A stretch of 64,000 nucleotides of DNA from Myxococcales bacterium. GTDB lineage: Bacteria; Myxococcota; UBA727; JABDBI01. A program made the position numbers and the translations under genes. Below are positions 53,256 to 63,550 of this stretch, one piece after another. The notes under the pieces are model-generated. The model did no database searches. It was given only the letters and a program-made list of their open reading frames with translations, and had not been told where the DNA came from. Every line of letters starts with the position of its first letter. Position 1 is the stretch's first letter. The stretch covers positions 1,565,501 through 1,629,500 of the forward strand of contig CP060221.1 of assembly GCA_023898405.1 (NCBI GenBank), read 5' to 3'.

Positions 53256-55295
53256 TCACTTAAATAAAAACCATTTTTTATAGAGCTGCTCTATCACGCC
53301 TTGTGATTTTTTGAGCTCTATCCAGTTATTGATGAATTTCGTCCACTGATCAGTATGTGATGGTGCTGCAAATGTTAAGTAATCGGAGGGAAAACGATCA
53401 TCTTCGATAATGCTGTATTGTGGGTAAATAGTAGTTATCGTGAGCGCTTCAGGCAGGGCCCACAGTAAAAGTTTTGGGTTTTCTCTAATGAGAAATTCTT
53501 GAATATTTTTTATGATTTTAATCGTGCTGTGGGGAAATAATTGTGATGCCTGTTGCTGAAAATTCTCGATCGTAAAAATGGGTGTATTGGGGTCGATATT
53601 TTTTGCATCACTGTTAAGATAATCGGGTGTAATCAGCACGTAGGAGCCGATTAGGTAAGGTTGAGAAATGCTTATGGTATTGAGCAGATTTTTTTGAGGC
53701 CTTAAAGCAGATACGGCAATATCGATTAGGCCACTTTCCAAAAGATTAGCTGGATCATTTTGGTAGTTGACAAAATTAATTGACCTAAGACCTAAATCTT
53801 TTGCTAAGCCATGCATTAACTCAATATCAAAACCAACGAGATCATGTTGAGCATTAAAATATGAATAGGGCATGTTGTCAGATGAAAACCCAACTCGAAG
53901 AGTTTTTGATTTTTTGATGTGAGAAAATACGTGCTTGCTTTTGAGCGGAGAAATTTTTTTAATGTCTTCAATTATTTTATATGGCAGAGGATCGCTTATA
54001 TTTTGTCTGAGATATGCAGGTGTTTTTTGCGGCACCGGTGTATTTAAAGAGTTTATCAATAAAAACCAGGCACCATATCCCATGGTCGCTATGGCAAGAG
54101 TAATAAGTAATTTTTTGAAATTAAAGGTCAGGCGTTTTTCCCATGAGCTGACGGTAAAAAAGCACATACTCACAATGGATGCTACATTGGCAAGCGCCAT
54201 AAATTTAGCGGTGATAGGCATAGTAGGAATAAAAAGATCGATGGCGTCTTTGGGGAGATGCACGCTATCGAGCAGGTAACCAATACCTTCTGGGGATGAG
54301 CCAAAGGAAGTAAGCAGGCTTAAAGTGGAAAGCTCAATAATATCCGGCGTGAGTGCGTCACTGCTGTAATACCAACTGGTGAAATAAATAAATAGCACGT
54401 TAAAAAGCTTCGCTGAGATGGGAAAAGTAAAGGTGAGTGGTACCAGCGTGTTGATAAAACCACGAAATTTTTGTTTGTCAAAACCTAAAAGAGGCATGTG
54501 TCTTTGCAGACTGCTTAAAACTAAAGGCAAGGTGATGACTGCGTTGCCGCTGATAAAAGCCAGCAATAATGCTGGCAATATCGGAGACATGAGTTGACGA
54601 TAACTGGTGGGAGTAAAGATGGTCACGATCAAAGGAATGAGGAGAGAAGAAACAAAGATGGTGCCAAAAATAAAAGCGTAATAATAAAAACGAATTTCAG
54701 GGATATTTGTCATAGCTATGGATTGAGTAGCAGAAGCACTCAGACAAAGAGAGCCTAAAAGCGAAAGTTTGACGATCCAGTTGACAATGATCATAGCGGC
54801 TTCTTGAGCTGCCTTAAAACTATTGAGCAATGGTGTGGGTTTTTTAACTCTAGAAAGTGCAATGGCAAAAAATATAGCAAAAACAATTACTGAAGACAGG
54901 CTTCCTTGTGCCAATGATTTAAAAGGATTTTGTGGAATAAAGGTGTCGATGAGGCTTATGGATTGGTAGTTTGCACCGGGACTTGAGAATTTATCGACAG
55001 CATGAAAGGGAGGAAAGGCAAGTGGAATGATAAAGGTGCTAAGGCGCGTGATAAGCCAGCTGCCCAAAAGAAAAATTAAGCTGTAGCCAAAAAGAAGTTT
55101 CCCATCTTTTAGATCAAGATGACCAATCCCCACGATGATGGAGCACAACATAAATAACAGGACTGGCATTTGCATCAGCATCACAAATGCTGTACCTATG
55201 GGCTTTAGATAGGTGATAAGGCTAGGGAAATAAATTGCTAAAAAAGCCCCGATAATTATGCCAATGATGATCTGTATGCTGAGATTTTGTTTCAC
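53256..55295 (-). CDS. Fusion of a dicarboxylate/amino-acid:cation symporter and a solute-binding domain
   Basis: The 679-residue protein starts at a GTG. Residues 1-415 have about nine hydrophobic segments like the DAACS (SDF) family: IIIGIIIGAFLAIYFP at the start, a region with SLSSVIVFAIFFAIALS, and LANVASIVSMC near the end. Residues about 450-679 form a family-3 periplasmic binding protein: LRVGFSSDNMPYSYFNAQHD, LVGFDIELMHGLAKDLGL and a final region ending VIEQLYKKWF. The binding domain would face the periplasm and feed the symporter. The substrate is likely an amino acid or dicarboxylate. Confidence 0.85.
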   Translation of the reverse strand: MKQNLSIQIIIGIIIGAFLAIYFPSLITYLKPIGTAFVMLMQMPVLLFMLCSIIVGIGHLDLKDGKLLFGYSLIFLLGSWLITRLSTFIIPLAFPPFHAVDKFSSPGANYQSISLIDTFIPQNPFKSLAQGSLSSVIVFAIFFAIALSRVKKPTPLLNSFKAAQEAAMIIVNWIVKLSLLGSLCLSASATQSIAMTNIPEIRFYYYAFIFGTIFVSSLLIPLIVTIFTPTSYRQLMSPILPALLLAFISGNAVITLPLVLSSLQRHMPLLGFDKQKFRGFINTLVPLTFTFPISAKLFNVLFIYFTSWYYSSDALTPDIIELSTLSLLTSFGSSPEGIGYLLDSVHLPKDAIDLFIPTMPITAKFMALANVASIVSMCFFTVSSWEKRLTFNFKKLLITLAIATMGYGAWFLLINSLNTPVPQKTPAYLRQNISDPLPYKIIEDIKKISPLKSKHVFSHIKKSKTLRVGFSSDNMPYSYFNAQHDLVGFDIELMHGLAKDLGLRSINFVNYQNDPANLLESGLIDIAVSALRPQKNLLNTISISQPYLIGSYVLITPDYLNSDAKNIDPNTPIFTIENFQQQASQLFPHSTIKIIKNIQEFLIRENPKLLLWALPEALTITTIYPQYSIIEDDRFPSDYLTFAAPSHTDQWTKFINNWIELKKSQGVIEQLYKKWFLFK

Positions 55296-55462
55296 GAATT
55301 ATCCAATCAATTTTTTGTACCGTAAAAATAAAAATTTTCTTTTTTATGATAGCTCGTGCACCAAGGCCTTTAAAAAAAAATGCAGTTTTCAAAAATTTAT
55401 CTGTGAAATAAAAGCAAGGGAGCCTGTTGAGCTCCCTAAATCAGCCTAAAAATTAGGCTTTC

Positions 55463-56965
55463 TTATTGATAACTTAAAAGATCTTCAAAATTAATATCCA
55501 CAAGTTTTTGTGGCTCGGAAAATATCAAGATATTACGAACAATTCTTTCTTTAACTTCTTTGTAGAGCTCTTGAGTGTCTGGGACATGATTGAGCGTCAA
55601 AATGGATACTGAAAGCTTTTTCTCTTGGATAATCATAGATCCTCTCTCAATACTAAAAATTAAATTTTCACGCTGCAAACGAGCGAGCAGTTCATTATTG
55701 CCCTTAAGTAAGCGCACAACAAAGTTGTCATAAAAACGCTTACTTGCCGAACGCCAGTCCCATTCAATCCCTTCAATGTTTTGGTCGCTTTCAAGACAAA
55801 GAGTAGCTGCGTATAAGGAAAGTAAATTTTTCATAAATAAATGATAAAAGTTTTTGGATGGAAGATTAACTGTACGTATTTTTTTCTCGATATCTTTTGG
55901 ACTCAATAAAGGCACTACTAGAGTATTATATTCTTTGAGAACTTCTTTGAAATTTCTTTTTAGGATAAAAATTTTCGTGTTTAGTTTTGTATTTTTAGGA
56001 GTTTTTTTAATTTTGCTTTCAAAATTGTAACTAGATTGTAGATCTTGACTCAGACTAAATTTGAGCATGCCCAATAGAGCAGCATATTCAGCCTCTGTTG
56101 GGTTTTGCGGGTCATTGAACATGAAATTAAAGGGATCTTCAATAAATTCATTTTGATTTTGCGTCAAATAGTGGGCTCTCAAGAAATTTTCAAATTGCTC
56201 AAAGGATAAAAATAATTGAGGAGTTAATTTTTTTCCTGAGGTTAGGGTAGACACTGCCGCAATAGGAGTAGGGTATCCTTCGCTTTTTAAGTCTTGAGTC
56301 AGCTCTGATTCTAGTACACCATTACGCACCCATACACCTTTTTTGCTATCATTGGGATCGATTACATATTTTAAGAATCGTGAGATATCAAAATGTGCAT
56401 CTGAAGCTCCAAGCTCTAAGCGGTAATACCAGCAAAGATCTGGAAAAAATGTCTTAATCTCGTAATGGTCACCTGTATGTTCAAAATAACCGGCAACTTT
56501 AAAGCCATCATGTTCTACATAGAAAAGATTGCCATCAAAATGCTTTTCATTTTTTATTTCTTGTAAAAGAATCGCTCTTTTAAAGGAATTAAGAATAAAC
56601 TTCTGGTTTAAAATTTCTGATGCAAATAAAGAATGATAATGTGGCCGCTCTCTGCGTTGTAATTTCTGAATAATATCGATCAGCGAATCGCCCTTGCTGG
56701 ATCCTACAATGTAGGCACCAAGATTGGTATCAAAAAAAACCTTTGCTTCTGGGTCACCCTTAATATGAGTTTCGTAGTAGTACGTCCAACTGTGGCCGCC
56801 AGAAAAACCATCAGCAGTTCTTTGTCCTAAGCTTATATGTTTAAAAGCTTGATCAGAGATGCTTACGAAATAGTTACGTCCAGCCAGGGAAAAACTTATA
56901 GATTCACAAAAAGCGGAAATAGAAATTAAAAATGCGCAATAAAAAATATTATTAATAAAAAACAT
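55463..56965 (-). CDS. Large secreted protein of unknown function
   Basis: The 500-residue product has a signal peptide (NNIFYCAFLISISAFCESISF). Just after it, AFKHISLGQRTADGFSGGHSW and, further on, GAYIVGSS recall spaced His-containing motifs of some nuclease domains, but the match is too weak for a call. A later Glu/Lys-rich region (about 310-360) and an ending with NFEDLLSYQ follow. There is no recognised domain. It has the same strand as the symporter fusion but lies 167 bases upstream of it. Confidence 0.65.
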   Translation of the reverse strand: MFFINNIFYCAFLISISAFCESISFSLAGRNYFVSISDQAFKHISLGQRTADGFSGGHSWTYYYETHIKGDPEAKVFFDTNLGAYIVGSSKGDSLIDIIQKLQRRERPHYHSLFASEILNQKFILNSFKRAILLQEIKNEKHFDGNLFYVEHDGFKVAGYFEHTGDHYEIKTFFPDLCWYYRLELGASDAHFDISRFLKYVIDPNDSKKGVWVRNGVLESELTQDLKSEGYPTPIAAVSTLTSGKKLTPQLFLSFEQFENFLRAHYLTQNQNEFIEDPFNFMFNDPQNPTEAEYAALLGMLKFSLSQDLQSSYNFESKIKKTPKNTKLNTKIFILKRNFKEVLKEYNTLVVPLLSPKDIEKKIRTVNLPSKNFYHLFMKNLLSLYAATLCLESDQNIEGIEWDWRSASKRFYDNFVVRLLKGNNELLARLQRENLIFSIERGSMIIQEKKLSVSILTLNHVPDTQELYKEVKERIVRNILIFSEPQKLVDINFEDLLSYQ

Positions 56966-57076
56966 AAAAATCGTCTTAATGTTGAGGTTTTCTGGATTGT
57001 ATATTGTTGTTTTATAATTGCAATAAGTGTTGTAAGTAATTATTGTTTGTTTTTTGAAGTTGATTTGGTTGTAAAA

Positions 57077-57775
57077 TTAATTGCTCATATGAGACGGTAG
57101 TGGAGCATTAATTTTTATAATTTCTTTTTTTGGGTATAGAGGGAGCTCTATAGATTCAGCGTGAAGATGAAGTTTTTTTTGTCTTTCGGCCTCTTTATCA
57201 ACCCCATAGATATAATCACCAATGATGGGATGTCCCAAATAAGCACAGTGCACACGCAACTGATGAGTTCTTCCGGTGTGAGGTGTGAGTTTGAGCAGAG
57301 TTTTATCATGATAGCGCTCGATGACTGAAAACTCAGTGAGTGCATTGAATTTTCCGTTGACATCGGCCTTCATCCACCAATGTTTTTTTTCAGGGGATTG
57401 TTTGCTTAAAGCGACATCGATACGACCTTCATCGGCCAAAACTACACCGTGAACCATGGCCACATAGCTTTTTTTTACCAGGCCTTCACTAAATAATTGC
57501 AAAAGTCTACGTGCGCTTTGAGCGTGACGAGCCAAAACTAAACACCCGCTGGTACCCAAGTCGAGGCGATGAGCCAGATGAGGTTTTTGTGGCAGACCAA
57601 ATTGTAAGAGATGAAAATATTGTTCAAGATTGTGACGGCCGCCATTAGCCGCATGTACCGGAATTCCTGAAGGTTTGTTAAGAGCTAAAATCATGGCATC
57701 TCGATAAATAATTCTATCGAGTACTTCTTGATCGTTCATTCGTTGAGAGACTTTATAGTTCATCTGAGCGAGCAT
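57077..57775 (-). CDS. RluA-family pseudouridine synthase
   Basis: The enzyme converts uridine to pseudouridine in rRNA or tRNA. The active-site motif AHRLDLGTSGCLVLAR has the catalytic Asp, and LNKPSGIPVHA, SYVAMVHGVV and TPHTGRTHQLRVHCAYLGHPIIGD are typical. The 232-residue protein has no S4 RNA-binding domain, so it is of the short form like RluA/TruC. The exact position modified cannot be told. It lies 39 bases downstream of ddl on the same strand, which suggests one operon. Confidence 0.92.
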   Translation of the reverse strand: MLAQMNYKVSQRMNDQEVLDRIIYRDAMILALNKPSGIPVHAANGGRHNLEQYFHLLQFGLPQKPHLAHRLDLGTSGCLVLARHAQSARRLLQLFSEGLVKKSYVAMVHGVVLADEGRIDVALSKQSPEKKHWWMKADVNGKFNALTEFSVIERYHDKTLLKLTPHTGRTHQLRVHCAYLGHPIIGDYIYGVDKEAERQKKLHLHAESIELPLYPKKEIIKINAPLPSHMSN

Positions 57776-57814
57776 ATAATTTTTTAGCCTGATGCCAACT
57801 GGGCTCGAGCGATT

Positions 57815-58858
57815 TCACTTGCAAAACTGCTGGCGAAGTTGGGCAAGTTTTATCTGTTGATGCAAAAATTCAGTAGCGCTTATGTGAGCAGCAGCTAGCT
57901 GTTGGGGAATAAATGAGCGCTGAGACAGGCCAGGTAAGGTATTGATTTCCAAAAAATATAAGCCCTTATCGTTCACGATAATATCTGTGCGCGAATAGCC
58001 GTACAAAGAGAGGGCGCGGTGGGCAGCAGCTGCTAATCTTTGAGCTTCCAACGCTATATTTTGAGGAATATCTGCTGGGGTAATTTCTTTGCTCCCAGCT
58101 CCTAAATATTTGCCCTGATAGTCAAAGCAACGGCTTTTATCTACACAAATTTCTGTGACAGGTAGGGGAGTTAGCTCGTTAGCCAAAGTTTCAATCACAC
58201 CAACGCTCAATTCGCGCCCATCAATCATTTGTTCGCAAAAATAAATTTCTTGAGGATTTTTTAAAATTTCTTCAATCACCTTCTCGAACTGCGCTTTTAT
58301 TTTTACTATGGAGCAGCCTAAAGAAGAGCCCCCACAGCTTGGCTTTACTACTATTGCGCCAAATTCATCCATGAAATCAGTGAGTTGTTTTTCGAGACTG
58401 TTGGCGTTATTGCCGTCCAACAGATGTTGAGCAGCCATTTTTATTGGGAAATTATCCAGCGCTTTTTTGGTTGCTAACTTATCAAAAGCGACACGAGAGC
58501 TTTTGGCATCAGAGCCAGTGTAAGCGCGGTTGGCTTTTTCTAGGAGTTCTTGTATAGAGCCGTTTTCTCCACTGCCGCCGTGGAGTGCCAAAATAAAGAC
58601 ATGATCTTGTGCTGCATCGCTGTTGATGGCATCTACAATATTTCTGAAAATCAATGACTTAGAAGGGGAGAATTCTTCGGTGAAAGGATTTTTATGTGCT
58701 AAGAGTTCAGCAGATTCCACCTGATAGAGTGTGCCATTTTTATGCCAATACCACAGGAGAGCGTGTTTAAGTGCTCTCGCTAAATACTGTGCTGATGCGA
58801 CAGAAACCAATCGTTCATTGGATTCACCACCAAATAATATAATGATATTGTGGCTCAT
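57815..58858 (-). CDS. ddl: D-alanine--D-alanine ligase
   Basis: Ddl joins two D-alanines for peptidoglycan. The ATP-grasp fold is clear: IILFGGESNERLVSVAS, ALHGGSGENGSIQELL, SRVAFDKLATKKAL, IVVKPSCGGSSLGCSIV, and YFLEINTLPGLSQRSFIPQQ. Length (347) is normal. It shows that the organism makes its own cell-wall peptide even though it looks host-associated. It is divergent from uvrA, with 74 bases between them holding both promoters. Confidence 0.95.
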   Translation of the reverse strand: MSHNIIILFGGESNERLVSVASAQYLARALKHALLWYWHKNGTLYQVESAELLAHKNPFTEEFSPSKSLIFRNIVDAINSDAAQDHVFILALHGGSGENGSIQELLEKANRAYTGSDAKSSRVAFDKLATKKALDNFPIKMAAQHLLDGNNANSLEKQLTDFMDEFGAIVVKPSCGGSSLGCSIVKIKAQFEKVIEEILKNPQEIYFCEQMIDGRELSVGVIETLANELTPLPVTEICVDKSRCFDYQGKYLGAGSKEITPADIPQNIALEAQRLAAAAHRALSLYGYSRTDIIVNDKGLYFLEINTLPGLSQRSFIPQQLAAAHISATEFLHQQIKLAQLRQQFCK

Positions 58859-58932
58859 GCTCTGGTGCTTCCTTATTCAATGTACTAAATAATCAGTTTC
58901 TTAAGGCTTATCTCATATTGCAAGGAATTTCT

Positions 58933-61779
58933 ATGACAGGCATATCGAACATACGAGTGAAAGGTGCACGAGTTCATAACTTAAAAAATATCGATGTCTG
59001 TCTTCCTCGCGATCGATTGATTGTGATTACAGGATTATCGGGTTCTGGCAAGAGTTCTTTGGCTTTTGATACGATTTATGCAGAAGGTCAAAGACGATAT
59101 GTCGAATCCCTTTCGAGTTATGCTCGCCAGTTTTTACAGCTTCAAGATAAACCCGATGTTGATCTGATAGAAGGTCTATCCCCAGCAATCAGCATCGAAC
59201 AAAAAACTACCAGTAAAAATCCTCGCTCAACGGTAGCTACCGTCACAGAAATTTATGATTATTTCCGTTTGCTTTTTGCTCGCATCGGCCAGCCTTTTTG
59301 TTATCAGTGTGGCAAGCCAATCGCTAAAAAATCAGCCAGCGCCATTTGTGACAGCGTGATGGAAATGGGCGAAGGAAAGCGCATCAGTATTTTATCGCCT
59401 ATTATTCGTGCCAAAAAAGGTGAGCATAAGGCTGAGCTTTCTAAATTGCAAAAAGAAGGTTTTGTGCGCGTGAGGGTCGATGGTGAAGTGCGCTATTTGG
59501 AAGAAGATATCGAGCTCAACGCCAAAACCAAACACTCTATCGATCTGGTGGTGGATCGTATGGAGATTCGTCAATCGGAGCGTTCTCGTATTGCCGAAGC
59601 CATTGAGCTTGCCCTCAAAAAATCGGGCGGAATGGTTATCATCGTCACTTACGATGGAGATAAAAGCAGTGATGAACTTTTGAGCGAGCATTTTGGCTGT
59701 ATCGACTGCGGAATTTCTTTTCCGGAAATTGAGCCCAGAATGTTTTCTTTCAACGCACCTCAAGGAGCGTGTTCTGAATGCAATGGTTTGGGAAATTTTC
59801 TACATTTTACTGAAGAAAAAATAATTAAAAACCCAAAACTTTCTTTGCTTGAAGGCGCTATCTCGCCTTATTCGGCCAATGTTAAAGGCTATTATTATCA
59901 GCAAGCTTTATCGGTGGCTGAAGCTTACGGCGGATCCTTGGACGTACCTTGGAATAAGTTAGCCAAAAAAGTGAGGGATGTAATTTTATTTGGCAGTGAT
60001 AGGCGCGTTGAATTTGTTTTTAAAGGTGAAAAAAGTCGCAGAACGCATCGCTTTAATCGTGTCTATGAAGGGTTGGTTAACCAACTTCAGCGCAGATTTG
60101 CCGAGACAGACAATGAAACTATTCGAGAAGAACTTGAAAATTATATGAGTCGCGACGTTTGCCCTGCATGTCTAGGGGCGCGTGTTTGTAAAGAAGCTCG
60201 AGCGGTAAAGATCGACGGTCAAGCCATTCATAGTGTTACGGCCTTATCGATCAATGATGCGCTTCAATTTTTTGCTCAACTTAAAATTGAGAGCAAGTAT
60301 CACGTGATTGCCGATCCAATTCTCAAAGAAGTGCGTGCCCGACTTTCGTTTTTAGAAGCAGTTGGGCTTGGCTATTTGACCCTCAACCGAACTGCTCGAA
60401 CTTTGTCCGGTGGTGAGGCGCAGCGTATTCGATTGGCCACACAAATTGGTTCTGCTTTGGTTGGGGTGCTCTATGTGCTCGATGAGCCCAGCATTGGTTT
60501 ACACCAACGAGATAATGAAAAATTGCTCAACACGCTGAAAAATTTGCGCGACATCGGTAACACCGTTTTGGTGGTGGAGCACGATGAAGATACCATTTTA
60601 GCAGCAGATTATGTAGTAGATATGGGGCCAGGAGCGGGGCATCAAGGCGGTGAAGTGGTAGCACATGGAAAACCAAGCGCCATCAGTAAGAATAAAAATT
60701 CACTGACCGGACAATATTTAAGTCGAAAAATTTCTATTCATACCCCTGAGTCTCGGCGCGAAGGAAGTAAAAAATTTATCACGATCAAAAATGCTCACGG
60801 AAATAATTTACAAGGAGTTGATCTATCTATTCCTTTGGGAGTTATGACGGCTATCACCGGTGTTTCAGGATCAGGAAAAAGTTCTCTCATCATTGATACG
60901 CTCTATGCTGAATTATCTCGTTATTTTTATGGCAGCGGAGCAGATGTTTTACCTCACGATGGTATCGATGGACTGAAATTTATCGACAAGGTGATCGATA
61001 TTGATCAATCTCCCATTGGCCGCACGCCCCGTTCAAATCCGGTGACCTATACCGGAGTTTTTGATATTATTCGAAATTTATTTGCTCAACTTCCTGAATC
61101 GCAAATGCGAGGATTTAGTGCTGGGCGCTTTTCATTCAATGTGAAAGGTGGTCGCTGTGAAGCGTGTAAAGGCGGGGGCGTTGTTCGCATTGAAATGAAC
61201 TTTTTGCCAGACGTCTATGTCGTGTGCGATGAGTGCAAAGGAAAGCGTTTTAATCGCGAGACTTTGGCTGTTGTCTATAAAGAAAAATCTATTGCCGATA
61301 TTTTAGAGATGACGGTTTCTGAGGCATTGGCATTTTTTAGTGCAGTGCCACAGATCAAGAAAAAATTAGAAACGCTCGAGAGGGTTGGTTTGGGTTACAT
61401 TCATTTAGGGCAGCAAGCGACAACCTTGTCTGGCGGTGAAGCCCAAAGAATAAAGTTGAGCAAAGAGCTTGCCAAACGGGCCACCGGAAAAACTCTCTAC
61501 ATTCTCGATGAACCGACAACCGGGCTTCACTTTCATGATGTCAAACAATTGCTCTCGGTACTCGATGAGTTGGTAGAGCAGGGCAATAGTGTTGTGGTTA
61601 TTGAACATAATCTCGACGTAGTTAAATTTTGCGATCATGTGATCGATTTAGGTCCCGAAGGTGGATCGGGTGGCGGTAAGATTGTTGTTGATGGAACACC
61701 AGAGGAAGTCAGTCGCCATAAAACGAGTCATACTGGAAGGTTTCTGCGTGAACTATTTAAGCGCGAGAAAACCAAATAA
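58933..61779 (+). CDS. uvrA: UvrABC excinuclease subunit A
   Basis: UvrA finds DNA damage for nucleotide excision repair. The ATG at 58933 has AAGGAA before it and gives 948 residues. Two ABC ATPase units are present: Walker A GLSGSGKSSLAFDT and GVSGSGKSSLIIDT; signatures LSGGEAQRIRLATQIGS and LSGGEAQRIKLSKELAK. Zinc-binding cysteine pairs are seen in CYQCGK, CIDCG, CPACLGARVC, CEACKGGG and CDECKG. The family's DEPSIGLHQRD and DEPTTGLHFHD are also present. Confidence 0.97.
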   Translation: MTGISNIRVKGARVHNLKNIDVCLPRDRLIVITGLSGSGKSSLAFDTIYAEGQRRYVESLSSYARQFLQLQDKPDVDLIEGLSPAISIEQKTTSKNPRSTVATVTEIYDYFRLLFARIGQPFCYQCGKPIAKKSASAICDSVMEMGEGKRISILSPIIRAKKGEHKAELSKLQKEGFVRVRVDGEVRYLEEDIELNAKTKHSIDLVVDRMEIRQSERSRIAEAIELALKKSGGMVIIVTYDGDKSSDELLSEHFGCIDCGISFPEIEPRMFSFNAPQGACSECNGLGNFLHFTEEKIIKNPKLSLLEGAISPYSANVKGYYYQQALSVAEAYGGSLDVPWNKLAKKVRDVILFGSDRRVEFVFKGEKSRRTHRFNRVYEGLVNQLQRRFAETDNETIREELENYMSRDVCPACLGARVCKEARAVKIDGQAIHSVTALSINDALQFFAQLKIESKYHVIADPILKEVRARLSFLEAVGLGYLTLNRTARTLSGGEAQRIRLATQIGSALVGVLYVLDEPSIGLHQRDNEKLLNTLKNLRDIGNTVLVVEHDEDTILAADYVVDMGPGAGHQGGEVVAHGKPSAISKNKNSLTGQYLSRKISIHTPESRREGSKKFITIKNAHGNNLQGVDLSIPLGVMTAITGVSGSGKSSLIIDTLYAELSRYFYGSGADVLPHDGIDGLKFIDKVIDIDQSPIGRTPRSNPVTYTGVFDIIRNLFAQLPESQMRGFSAGRFSFNVKGGRCEACKGGGVVRIEMNFLPDVYVVCDECKGKRFNRETLAVVYKEKSIADILEMTVSEALAFFSAVPQIKKKLETLERVGLGYIHLGQQATTLSGGEAQRIKLSKELAKRATGKTLYILDEPTTGLHFHDVKQLLSVLDELVEQGNSVVVIEHNLDVVKFCDHVIDLGPEGGSGGGKIVVDGTPEEVSRHKTSHTGRFLRELFKREKTK

Positions 61780-61887
61780 AATTATTTGGGTGTGCTTTTG
61801 GGCTTTACTTTTTCTGCTACATCCAAATGTTACATAAATTTCATATTTACTTTGAAAAGCTTTTTGGGCTCATTCAAAGGGAAATTC

Positions 61888-63174
61888 ATGAAAAAATGTT
61901 TAGCCACGATTGTGTTTGCTGTGATTGTGCTTACCTCTTGCAGTAGCGTGCGAATGATATCTTCACAACAAAAATGGCATTACTCGCAACAGCCCAAAAA
62001 TATTATTTTTATGATTGTGGATGGCATGGGTTTTGAATATGTCAAAGCAGCGCGCATTTATAATGGACAGCAAAATTTGGCCTATGAAAAATTTCCTTGT
62101 TCATCTCAGGTTACCACCTGTGCTGTTGATGGCGCTGATATCGATGGTGTTTGCGTAAAGGATTCTCCCCACATAACCGATAGTGCGGCGGGAGCTACCG
62201 CCATGGCCACTGGAGTAAAAGTCAAAAATGGTGTGGTGAGCAAGAACAGCGCTTATCAACATACCGATATTGAAAGCATTTTAGAAATTGCCAAGCGCCA
62301 GGGCAAAAGCACAGGCATTATTGCTACCAAGCTTTTTACCGATGCTACCCCAGCAGCTTTTGTTGCTCACACTGAACATAGAACAATGACCGAAGAAATT
62401 TTGCGCGATATATTTCAAGGATCTTTGCCCAATTTAATTTTGGGAGCCGATACTCCTGATCATCGCCAAGCGGCGCGAAATTCTTTAGCAAAATATTCCA
62501 TGGTGCATACCGCTGATACTCTTAAAAGTCTTGCTGATACCATTGAGCAAGGAAATAATTGCACTAATAAAGATTGCCCCTACGTTTATGGTGGCTTTGG
62601 ACAATATGAGATGATACCAGGAAAATTTTCCCTAAAAACCGGTTTGCCTTTGGAAATAACGCCGGCTGAAACATTTGCCGAATACAAGATTCCTCACTTA
62701 TCGCAGATGACCGATGCTGCACTTAAAATACTCAAAAAAAATGACAATGGATTTTTTCTGATGGTGGAAAGTTCTCTGACCGATATGATTGGTCATAATA
62801 ATAAATTTATCGATGCCAGCAAAGAATCTCCATCGGCCATAGTTGCATTGATTCAAGAGATGCGAGAAATGGAACGCACCGCCAAAGTTTTAGAAAATTT
62901 TGTGCAGGATAATCCCGATACCCTGGTTGTTTTGACTGCCGATCATGAAACAGGTGGATTGGTGATTGAAGAAGATAAAACACAATGTCTCGGCAGCCAG
63001 GGCTGTATTCCTTCTGTGCGTTGGACATCGGCCAATTACGATGATAATCCAAAGAGTGTCGCTCAGCATACCGGTGTGAATGTTCCTTTGTATGCCATAG
63101 GCAGGGGGGCGGAAAAATTTTGTCGCGATATGATCAATAATAGCGATCTTAAAGCTATGGCCTTAGGACGATGA
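61888..63174 (+). CDS. PhoA-family alkaline phosphatase, predicted lipoprotein
   Basis: From the ATG at 61888 the protein has 428 residues with lipobox IVLTSC. FMIVDGMGFEYV gives the first metal-binding Asp, DSAAGATAMATG holds the phosphorylated Ser of alkaline phosphatases, and TADHETGGLVIEE gives metal ligands. MVESSLTDMIGHNN supplies the second metal site. It would release phosphate from organic esters in the periplasm or at the outer surface. Several cysteines in pairs (GVCVKD, NCTNKDCPY) may form disulfides. It lies 108 bases after uvrA. Confidence 0.9.
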   Translation: MKKCLATIVFAVIVLTSCSSVRMISSQQKWHYSQQPKNIIFMIVDGMGFEYVKAARIYNGQQNLAYEKFPCSSQVTTCAVDGADIDGVCVKDSPHITDSAAGATAMATGVKVKNGVVSKNSAYQHTDIESILEIAKRQGKSTGIIATKLFTDATPAAFVAHTEHRTMTEEILRDIFQGSLPNLILGADTPDHRQAARNSLAKYSMVHTADTLKSLADTIEQGNNCTNKDCPYVYGGFGQYEMIPGKFSLKTGLPLEITPAETFAEYKIPHLSQMTDAALKILKKNDNGFFLMVESSLTDMIGHNNKFIDASKESPSAIVALIQEMREMERTAKVLENFVQDNPDTLVVLTADHETGGLVIEEDKTQCLGSQGCIPSVRWTSANYDDNPKSVAQHTGVNVPLYAIGRGAEKFCRDMINNSDLKAMALGR

Positions 63175-63192
63175 ATTAGTTGAAGAAAAGTT

Positions 63193-63447
63193 ATGGATAA
63201 AGAAAAACTCAAAGCTTTGCGCAAAGCCGCCTATCAAAAAGCCAAGGCGGATCGGGAAAATGATCCTGAATATCAAGCCATGAAGGCTAAAGTTAAGGAA
63301 GAGCGCAAAGCTCGTTATAAAGCTTATAAACAACAGCTCAAAGATGCTAAAGAAGCTGCTCGCATAGAACGCCAGCGAAAAAAAGATCAAGAGTTAATGG
63401 AAATTTTTAACCTTAAAGAGAAATTGCAATTATTAAAGTTTGATTGA
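63193..63447 (+). CDS. Small highly charged helical protein
   Basis: The 84-residue protein is almost all Lys, Arg, Glu, Ala and Gln (KLKALRKAAYQKAKADREND ...), so it should be one long helix or coiled coil. It has no signal peptide or known family. It begins 18 bases after the phosphatase gene and may share its transcript. Function unknown; a nucleic-acid-binding role is possible from its charge but not supported otherwise. Confidence 0.6.
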   Translation: MDKEKLKALRKAAYQKAKADRENDPEYQAMKAKVKEERKARYKAYKQQLKDAKEAARIERQRKKDQELMEIFNLKEKLQLLKFD

Positions 63448-63457
63448 GGGAGTAACA

Positions 63458-63514
63458 ATGAGACAATTCTTAGAAATTAATTTCAATAGTCTCTTAATCA
63501 GCGGTGCGAACTAA
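63458..63514 (+). CDS. Very short open frame with a good ribosome binding site
   Basis: An ATG with GAGGGAG seven bases before it encodes 18 residues (MRQFLEINFNSLLISGAN). It lies 10 bases after the charged-protein gene. It may be a tiny gene, a remnant, or chance. Confidence 0.25.
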   Translation: MRQFLEINFNSLLISGAN

Positions 63515-63550
63515 GAGCGTATTTAAATTATTCAAGTTAAGCATTTTTCC

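Noticed and set aside
55463..56965. EndoU-like toxin nuclease in the large secreted protein
   Set aside because: FKHISLGQ...GGHSW resembles the spaced His pattern, but it is at the N-terminus next to the signal peptide, the second His pair and other family residues are not evident, and no immunity gene is seen.
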